In this document: one piece after another, positions 14,717 through 19,759 of the stretch | How positions within the stretch are numbered: position 1 is the first letter of the stretch | Layout of the letters: each line of letters starts with the position of its first letter | Assembly (NCBI GenBank): GCA_050260215.1 | Contig: JBLNBU010000128.1 | Span: forward strand, 1-19,759 | Source: JBLNBU01 sp050260215 | GTDB lineage: Bacteria > Pseudomonadota > Alphaproteobacteria > Rhodospirillales > Magnetospirillaceae | Reading direction: 5' to 3' | Length of the DNA stretch: 19,759 nucleotides | Program-made: the position numbers and the translations under genes | Notes under the pieces: model-generated | What the model saw: the letters and a program-made list of their open reading frames with translations, nothing else | Told to the model about the DNA's origin: nothing | The model's database searches: none

Positions 14717-15739
14717 ATGCATATCACCTTCGTCGACGATTCGATTCCCTTTGACGGCTACAGCGCGTCGAGCCGCCCGCTTGGCGGTCCGGAAAAGGCG
14801 TTCGCCGCCCTGCCCGGCGCCATGGCCAGGCGCGGCCACACCGTGCAGGTGTTCAACCGCTGCCGTTGGGGCATGTATGTCGAGGGCGTGCAGTGGGAGA
14901 CGTTCGACGGCCGCAAGCCTATGCACACCGATGTGCTGGTGGCCTTCCGCAAGCCCGGCCTGCTGGAATTCGTCCGCCACAGCGCGCGCCGGGTGCTGTG
15001 GTTCACCGGCCCCGGCCGCCTGCTCGACGCCCGCGCCACCCGCGCGGTGCTCGACTCCCACCAGCCGCTGCTGCTGCTGACCGCCGAGGAGCAGGCGCGC
15101 CAGTTCAAGGCCCGCGGCCTGGCGGTGGGGCTGCTGCCGCCCGCCGTGCGCTCCGACTTCCTGGCCGGCCAGCCCCGCCCGGCCGACCCGCCCACCGCCA
15201 TCGTCACCTCGCACCCGTCGCACGGGCTGGACTGGCTGCTGGACCTGTGGATCACCCGCATCCGCCCCCAGGCCCCCGAGGCCGAGTTGCACTTGCACTC
15301 CATGACCCTGGCCAAGGCGGCCGAGGGCGGCGAGATCGACCCGGCCATGCGCCCCCTGGCCGAGCGTGCATTGGCTTCGGGCCAGCATGGGGTGGTGGTC
15401 GTGCGCCCCCAGGGCGACTCGCTGATGGCTGACAGCTACCGGACCGCCCGCGTCCACCTTTATCCCGGCCATGCCGACGACATGGGCTGCCACACCCTGA
15501 TGGAAAGCCAGGCCAGCGGCTGCCCGGCGGTGCTGCGCCCGCTGGGTGTGGCGCCCGAGCGGGTGGTCGACGGCGAGACCGCCTATGTCGCCCCCGACGA
15601 CGACGCCTTCGCCAACCTGGCGGCCTTGCTGCTGAACACCCCGTCGGTGCAGGCGTCCATGGGCGCGGCGGCCAAGGCGCTTTACGCCGAGCGCAGCTGG
15701 GAGGCGGCGGCCGAGCGCTTCGAGGCGATGCTGCGATGA
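14717..15739 (+). CDS. Glycosyltransferase, GT4-like (GT-B fold)
   Basis: A 340-residue predicted sugar transferase. The N-terminal part begins with a strand (M-H-I-T-F-V-D-D) and an early L-G-G-P-E-K-A-F loop, as in GT4 enzymes, where G-G-x-E binds the acceptor side. The C-terminal nucleotide-sugar domain has the V-H-L-Y-P-G region, then D255-M-G-C-H-T-L-M-E263: the usual E-x7-E motif with Asp for the first Glu. The final A-E-R-S-W-E-A-A-A-E-R-F is typical of GT4 C-termini. ATG 14717 has AAGGA 6 nt upstream. Donor and acceptor cannot be told. It heads a rightward set with a second glycosyltransferase and asnB. The 97 nt after it carry a hairpin. Confidence 0.82.
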   Translation: MHITFVDDSIPFDGYSASSRPLGGPEKAFAALPGAMARRGHTVQVFNRCRWGMYVEGVQWETFDGRKPMHTDVLVAFRKPGLLEFVRHSARRVLWFTGPGRLLDARATRAVLDSHQPLLLLTAEEQARQFKARGLAVGLLPPAVRSDFLAGQPRPADPPTAIVTSHPSHGLDWLLDLWITRIRPQAPEAELHLHSMTLAKAAEGGEIDPAMRPLAERALASGQHGVVVVRPQGDSLMADSYRTARVHLYPGHADDMGCHTLMESQASGCPAVLRPLGVAPERVVDGETAYVAPDDDAFANLAALLLNTPSVQASMGAAAKALYAERSWEAAAERFEAMLR

Positions 15740-15797
15740 CCGCCGACCGCCCCAGTCATCGGTCGACGGGCATCGGCGGCCATTGCGGCCGCAGCCA

Positions 15798-15817
15798 GGC
15801 CCGCCGCAAGGCGGGCC
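15798..15817 (+). other. Stable GCAA-tetraloop hairpin between the two glycosyltransferase genes
   Basis: GGCCCGCC-GCAA-GGCGGGCC is a perfect 8-bp GC stem closed by a GNRA tetraloop. It has no U-tract, so it is more likely to slow or protect RNA than to terminate. It lies 19 nt before the ATG at 15837 and just ahead of its ribosome site. Confidence 0.6.
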
Positions 15818-15836
15818 CCCGGCGAGGGACAAGACT

Positions 15837-16862
15837 ATGACCCGGCTCCTGCAGGCGATGGCCGGGGCCACCCACGGCGGCGCCGAGGCGTTCTTCGAGC
15901 GCCTGGCGCTCGCGCTCCAGCGGGCCGGCGTCGAGCAGCGGGTGTTGATCCGCACCAATCCCAAGCGGGCGGCCCTGCTGAAGGCCGGCGGCGTCGCCGT
16001 CGACGAGATGCCGTTCGGCGGCGCGCTGGACCTGGTCACCCGCTGGGGCTTCAGCCGTGCGGTCAAGCAGTGGCGTCCGCAGGTCGTGCTGACCTGGATG
16101 AGCCGCGCCAGCCGCTTCTGCCCCAAGGGCGACTTCGTCCATGTGGGCCGCCTGGGCGGCTACTACGACCTCAAGTACTACCGCCATTGCGACCACCTGA
16201 TCGGCAACACCCAGGACATCTGCGACTGGATCGCCGGCCAGGGTTGGCCGGCCGACCGGGTTCACTACGTCCCCAACTTCGTCGACGCCCGCACCGCGGC
16301 GCCGCTTGCACGCGCCGGTCTCGACACCCCGCCGGGGGCGCCGCTGCTGCTGGCGCTTGGAAGGCTGCATCCCAACAAGGCCTTCGACGTGCTGCTCAAG
16401 GCCATGGCCGCCCTGCCCGACGCTTACTTGTGGATCGCCGGCGAAGGCCCGGCGCGCGTCGAGCTGGAGGCGCTGGCCGCCCATCTCGGGGTCAAGCCGC
16501 GAGTGCGCTTCCTGGGCTGGCGAGACGACACCGCGGCGCTGTTCGCCGCCTGCGACCTGTTCGTCTGCCCGTCGCGCCACGAGCCGCTGGGCAACGTGGT
16601 CATCGAGGCGTGGGCGCAGGGCAAGCCGGTGGTCGCGGCCGCCTCGCAAGGCCCCCGGCAGCTGATCGCCAACGGCACCGACGGCGTGCTGGTCCCGGTC
16701 GACGACGCCGAGGCCCTGGCCGGGGCGCTGTCCGCCTTGCTCGCCGACCGCGCCAGGGCCGCCGCCCTGGCCGCGAGCGGCCGCGCCGCCTTCGAGGCGC
16801 GCTTCACCGAGGCGGCGGTGGTCGGCCGCTATGTCGAGTTCCTCGACAAGGTAGCCGGCTGA
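15837..16862 (+). CDS. Glycosyltransferase family 4
   Basis: A 341-residue GT-B glycosyltransferase. The N-terminus has A-T-H-G-G-A-E-A-F-F, the acceptor-side G-G-A-E motif. The C-terminal domain shows L-L-A-L-G-R-L-H-P-N-K-A-F-D (phosphate-binding region), W-I-A-G-E-G-P, V-R-F-L-G-W-R-D-D, and the full E-x7-E motif (Glu249 and Glu257) in H-E-P-L-G-N-V-V-I-E-A. All are standard GT4 marks for transfer from a nucleotide sugar. ATG 15837 is preceded by GAGGG at 8 nt. The stop overlaps the asnB start by one base (TGATG), so the two are translationally coupled. The sugar and acceptor are unknown; with its neighbours it probably builds a surface polysaccharide or glycolipid. Confidence 0.9.
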   Translation: MTRLLQAMAGATHGGAEAFFERLALALQRAGVEQRVLIRTNPKRAALLKAGGVAVDEMPFGGALDLVTRWGFSRAVKQWRPQVVLTWMSRASRFCPKGDFVHVGRLGGYYDLKYYRHCDHLIGNTQDICDWIAGQGWPADRVHYVPNFVDARTAAPLARAGLDTPPGAPLLLALGRLHPNKAFDVLLKAMAALPDAYLWIAGEGPARVELEALAAHLGVKPRVRFLGWRDDTAALFAACDLFVCPSRHEPLGNVVIEAWAQGKPVVAAASQGPRQLIANGTDGVLVPVDDAEALAGALSALLADRARAAALAASGRAAFEARFTEAAVVGRYVEFLDKVAG

Positions 16863-18610
16863 TGTGCGGCATCGCCGGCCTGATGACCCCCGGCGCCCCC
16901 CCCGACCAGGGGGTGCTGGACCGGCTGCAGGGGGCGCTGGCCCACCGCGGCCCCGACGGCAGCGGCCAGCGGGTGGCCGGCAATGTCGGGCTGGTGCAGA
17001 CCCGGCTGGCGATCATCGACCTGGACGGCGGCCGCCAGCCCATCGTCGACGCCGCGGGCCGCGCCATCGTCGCCAACGGCGAGGTCTACAACTACGTCGA
17101 GCTGACGGCCGAGATGGCGGGTACCGCCTTCGCCACCGGCTCGGACTGCGAGCCGCCGCTGCACCTGTGGCCCGAGGACGGCGCGGCGCTGGCCGGCCGC
17201 CTGCGCGGCATGTACGCCCTGGCGCTGCACGACCCGGCCACGGGCCGCCTGATGCTGGCCCGCGACCCGTTCGGCATCAAGCCGCTGTACGTGGCCGAGA
17301 CCGGGGCGGGGCTGGCCTTCGCCTCGGAACCCCACGCCCTGGTCGCCGCCGGGCTGGTGGCGGCCGAGGTCGACCCCAAGGCCCGCGCCGAACTGCTGCA
17401 GCTGCAGTTCACCACCGGCACCAACACCATCTTCGACGGCATCCGCCGCCTGGCTCCCGGTGAGACCGTCCTGGCCGAGCAGGGCCGGATCGTCGAGCGC
17501 CGCCGCATCGACGCCCTGCCCGCCGGAGCACCCGTCGACGGCGACGAGGACGCCCTGCTGTACCAGCTCGACGCCGTGCTGATGGAGTCGGTCGAGCTGC
17601 ACCAGCGCTCGGATGTGCCCTATGGCATGTTCCTGTCCGGCGGCATCGATTCGTCGGTGGTGCTGGCGATGATGCACCGGCTGAACCCTGCCGGCGTGCT
17701 GGCCTTTACCGCAGGCTTCCCCGGCACCGGCGTCCACGACGAACGTGACCACGCCCGGGCGCTGGCCGCCAAGGTCGGCGCCCGCCACGTCGAGGTCGAG
17801 TTCACCGAGGCGGATTTCTGGTCCCTGCTGCCCCGAGTCGCCGCCGCCATGGACGACCCGGCCGCCGACTATGCCTGCCTGCCCACCTTCAAGCTGGCCG
17901 CCGAGGCGCGCAAGGAGGTCAAGGTCATCCTGTCCGGCGAAGGCGGCGACGAGCTGTTCGGCGGCTATGGCCGCTACCGCGCCGCCATGCGCCCGTGGCC
18001 GTTTGCCAAGCACATGCGCAGGTCGGGCACCTTCGACGGGCTGGACGTGCTGCGCGACCGGCCCGCAGGCTGGCGCGACGGCATGGTCCGTGCCGAGCGC
18101 GAGGCCGCCGGGCTGGGCCGCACCCGGCTGCAGGCCGCCCAGGCCGTCGACTGCGCCGATTGGCTGCCCAACGACCTTTTGGCCAAGCTGGACCGCTGCC
18201 TGATGGCCAACGGCATCGAGGGGCGGGTGCCCTTCCTCGATCCCGTCGTCGCCGCCTTCGCCATGCGCCTGCCCGACCGCCTGAAGGTTCGCCACGGCAT
18301 GGGCAAGTGGCTGCTGCGCAAGTGGCTGGACAAGGCGTTGCCGGAGGCCCGGCCGTTCTCGAAGAAGCGCGGCTTCACCGTGCCGGTGGCCGAGTGGATC
18401 GCCGCCCGCCCCGAGATCGGCACCCTGGTTGCCCGCCAGCCCGGCATTCAGGAAATCTGCCGCCCCGGCACTGTCGAGGCCCTGTTCCGCCACTGCGACA
18501 AGAAGACCGGGTTCGCCTGCTGGACCTTGCTGTTCTACGCCCTCTGGCACCGCCGCCATATCATGGGGATGGTGCCGGACGGCGACGTGGCTGACGTGTT
18601 GGCCGGGTGA
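16862..18610 (+). CDS. asnB: Asparagine synthetase (glutamine-hydrolysing)
   Basis: A 582-residue two-domain enzyme. The N-terminal class II glutaminase begins M-C-G-I-A-G-L, so Cys2 becomes the nucleophile after Met removal; H-R-G-P-D-G, R-L-A-I-I-D-L, N-G-E-V-Y-N and G-S-D-C-E follow in order. D-P-F-G-I-K-P-L-Y ends the core of this domain. The synthetase domain has the pyrophosphate loop S-G-G-I-D-S-S (residues 259-265) and S-G-E-G-G-D-E-L-F-G-G-Y. It forms asparagine from aspartate, ATP and glutamine. Coupling to two glycosyltransferases suggests the family's other common role, amidation in surface glycan synthesis, but this cannot be separated from plain asparagine synthesis here. Confidence 0.93.
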   Translation: MCGIAGLMTPGAPPDQGVLDRLQGALAHRGPDGSGQRVAGNVGLVQTRLAIIDLDGGRQPIVDAAGRAIVANGEVYNYVELTAEMAGTAFATGSDCEPPLHLWPEDGAALAGRLRGMYALALHDPATGRLMLARDPFGIKPLYVAETGAGLAFASEPHALVAAGLVAAEVDPKARAELLQLQFTTGTNTIFDGIRRLAPGETVLAEQGRIVERRRIDALPAGAPVDGDEDALLYQLDAVLMESVELHQRSDVPYGMFLSGGIDSSVVLAMMHRLNPAGVLAFTAGFPGTGVHDERDHARALAAKVGARHVEVEFTEADFWSLLPRVAAAMDDPAADYACLPTFKLAAEARKEVKVILSGEGGDELFGGYGRYRAAMRPWPFAKHMRRSGTFDGLDVLRDRPAGWRDGMVRAEREAAGLGRTRLQAAQAVDCADWLPNDLLAKLDRCLMANGIEGRVPFLDPVVAAFAMRLPDRLKVRHGMGKWLLRKWLDKALPEARPFSKKRGFTVPVAEWIAARPEIGTLVARQPGIQEICRPGTVEALFRHCDKKTGFACWTLLFYALWHRRHIMGMVPDGDVADVLAG

Positions 18611-18629
18611 CCTTGTAGCCGGTCTTTTG

Positions 18630-18680
18630 ATAACCTCCGGGACTTCGAGGAGGGGCGCCGACGTTTCGGCACCAGGTTAT
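18630..18680. repeat. Inverted repeat ATAACCT...AGGTTAT with inner hairpin, upstream of the RHH gene
   Basis: ATAACCT (18630-18636) and AGGTTAT (18674-18680) are perfect inverted 7-mers 37 nt apart. Between them GCCGA-CGTT-TCGGC (18657-18670) forms a small hairpin. Because antitoxin-type RHH proteins often bind palindromes at their own promoters, this could be an operator, but the arms are far apart. The whole gap 18611-18723 holds nothing else I recognise. Confidence 0.4.
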
Positions 18681-18723
18681 GGACACCCGGCGACGTACTT
18701 GCCGGCATCGGCTGGAGAGCAAG

Positions 18724-18969
18724 ATGAGCCAGTATCCCCTGCGCCTGCCCGACTCGCTGATGGCCGCTGCCAAGAAGGCGGCCGACGAGGACAACGTATC
18801 GATGAACCAGCTGTTCGTCAGCGCCATCGCCGAGAAGGTCTCCGCATTGCAAACTGCGCGCGTCCTGCGCAAGCGCGGTGCGCGGGCGGACTTTGCCCCC
18901 TTCGATGCCATCATGGCCCGCGTCCCCGACATGCCGCCGGTCGCCGGCGATGAACTTTCCGAGGAGTGA
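18724..18969 (+). CDS. Ribbon-helix-helix protein, HicB-type antitoxin-like, no partner toxin
   Basis: An 81-residue protein. The N-terminus Y-P-L-R-L-P-D-S-L is the DNA-binding beta strand and first turn of a ribbon-helix-helix fold, followed by two helices (A-A-A-K-K-A-A-D-E-D and S-M-N-Q-L-F-V-S-A-I-A-E-K-V). The C-terminus V-P-D-M-P-P-V-A-G-D-E-L resembles the tail of small chromosomal RHH proteins annotated as HicB-family antitoxins. HicA-like or other toxin genes are absent on both sides. ATG 18724 has GGAG 6 nt upstream; an in-frame ATG at 18679 has no ribosome site. The stop lies 1 nt before the dihydroorotase ATG, so the two genes are probably co-transcribed. Confidence 0.78.
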   Translation: MSQYPLRLPDSLMAAAKKAADEDNVSMNQLFVSAIAEKVSALQTARVLRKRGARADFAPFDAIMARVPDMPPVAGDELSEE

Positions 18970-18970
18970 C

Positions 18971-19759
18971 ATGCAGACCTTCGACCTGATCCTGCGCAAC
19001 GGCACCGCGGCGACGCCGGCGGGGCTGGTCAAGACCGACGTCGGCGTGCGCGACGGCAAGATCGCCGCCATCGGCGACCTGGGCCAGGCCTCGGCGGCCG
19101 AGGAGATCGACGCCTGGGGGCTGGTGGTGCTGCCCGGCGTCATCGACAGCCAGGTGCATTTCCGCGAGCCCGGGCTCGAGCACAAGGAAGACCTGGCCAC
19201 CGGTACCGCCGGGGCGGCCCAGGGCGGCGTCACCGCCATCTTCGAGATGCCCAACACCAAGCCGTCGACCACCACCGCCGACGCCATCCGCGACAAGCTG
19301 GCGCGCGCGCAAGGCCGCGCCTGGGTCGACCATGCCTTCTTCCTGGGCGCCGCCGACGACAACATCGCCCACCTGGCCGAGTGGGAGCGCATGCCCGGCT
19401 GCGCCGGCATCAAGGTGTTCATGGGGTCGTCTACCGGCTCGCTGCTGGTGTCCGACGACGACACCCTGGCCTCGGTGCTGGCGCAAGGATTCCGCCGCGT
19501 CGCCGTCCATTGCGAGGACGAGGCCCGCCTGGTCGAGCGCAAGTCGCTGGTCGAGGGCGGCGCCCCCGTCACCCGCCACCCCGAGTGGCGCGACGTCGAG
19601 ACCGCGCTCAAAGCCACCCGCCGCCTGGTGACCCTGGCCGAGAAGGCGCGCCGGCGCGTCCACGTGCTGCACGTCACCACCGCCGAGGAGATGGCCTACC
19701 TGGCCGGGCACAAGGAATTCGCCACCGTCGAGACCACGCCCCAGCACCTGACCCTCGCC
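18971..19759 (+). CDS. pyrC: Dihydroorotase-family amidohydrolase (partial, 3' end missing)
   Basis: The first 263 codons of a gene cut by the right edge. The opening F-D-L-I-L-R-N-G-T and D-V-G-V-R-D-G-K-I-A-A-I-G are typical of cyclic amidohydrolases. P-G-V-I-D-S-Q-V-H-F-R-E-P-G (about residues 56-69) is the class I dihydroorotase signature, except that Gln61 stands where the first metal-binding His of H-x-H is expected; His63 is kept. G-G-V-T-A-I-F-E-M-P-N-T, the G-I-K148-V-F-M-G segment, V-H-C-E-D-E and V-L-H-V-T-T are present. If active, it forms dihydroorotate in pyrimidine synthesis; otherwise it may be a non-catalytic partner of aspartate carbamoyltransferase. ATG 18971 has GAGGAG 4 nt upstream. 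Confidence 0.88.
   Translation, partial: MQTFDLILRNGTAATPAGLVKTDVGVRDGKIAAIGDLGQASAAEEIDAWGLVVLPGVIDSQVHFREPGLEHKEDLATGTAGAAQGGVTAIFEMPNTKPSTTTADAIRDKLARAQGRAWVDHAFFLGAADDNIAHLAEWERMPGCAGIKVFMGSSTGSLLVSDDDTLASVLAQGFRRVAVHCEDEARLVERKSLVEGGAPVTRHPEWRDVETALKATRRLVTLAEKARRRVHVLHVTTAEEMAYLAGHKEFATVETTPQHLTLA

Noticed and set aside
16829..18559. A 576-codon minus-strand open frame opposite asnB
   Set aside because: An antisense shadow: asnB has all its catalytic motifs on the plus strand.

Overview
The window is GC-rich, gene-dense chromosomal DNA, most likely from an alphaproteobacterium. The Caulobacter-style cpa/tad gene order, the protein flavour and the codon use suggest the Rhodospirillales, perhaps a Magnetospirillum-like genus. 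That placement is an inference, because no rRNA or other taxonomic marker is present. There are no tRNAs, CRISPR arrays, insertion sequences or phage genes.

Layout. (1) Positions 1-2372: two leftward genes (a TadE/TadG-like pseudopilin-type protein that runs off the left edge, and a stand-alone pilus-assembly N-terminal domain protein) diverge from a rightward TPR lipoprotein (TadD-like) and an orphan periplasmic solute-binding protein. (2) Positions 2373-11492: an almost complete Tad/Flp (type IVc) pilus locus. It holds two nearly identical flp pilins, each with its own promoter and hairpin, then the prepilin peptidase CpaA/TadV, CpaB/RcpC, the secretin CpaC/RcpA, the lipoprotein CpaD, the atypical ATPase CpaE/TadZ, the motor ATPase CpaF/TadA, and the inner-membrane platform proteins TadB and TadC. 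Most genes from cpaB to tadC overlap or nearly touch, so they look like one transcription unit. (3) Positions 11531-13666: a Crp/Fnr-family regulator (leftward) and purB (rightward), divergently transcribed. (4) Positions 13735-18610: a leftward YgfZ-type folate-binding protein and a rightward three-gene set of two glycosyltransferases and a glutamine-dependent asparagine synthetase, which may act in surface glycan synthesis. (5) Positions 18611-19759: an orphan ribbon-helix-helix antitoxin-like gene and the start of a dihydroorotase-family gene cut by the right edge.

The most interesting signal is regulatory. Three CRP-type palindromes (TGTGA-N6-TCACA or one mismatch) lie in the window, and all three are at Tad pilus promoters. 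They sit in front of flp1, in front of flp2, and in the divergent region between the pilus-N-domain gene and the TPR gene. At both flp genes a TATNCC -10 element starts exactly 37 nt after the first base of the palindrome, which is the spacing of a class II CRP-activated promoter (centre at -41.5). The Crp/Fnr protein encoded just beyond tadC keeps the Arg-Glu pair that reads this motif in E. coli CRP. Together this suggests a pilus regulon run by a locally encoded cyclic-nucleotide-type regulator.
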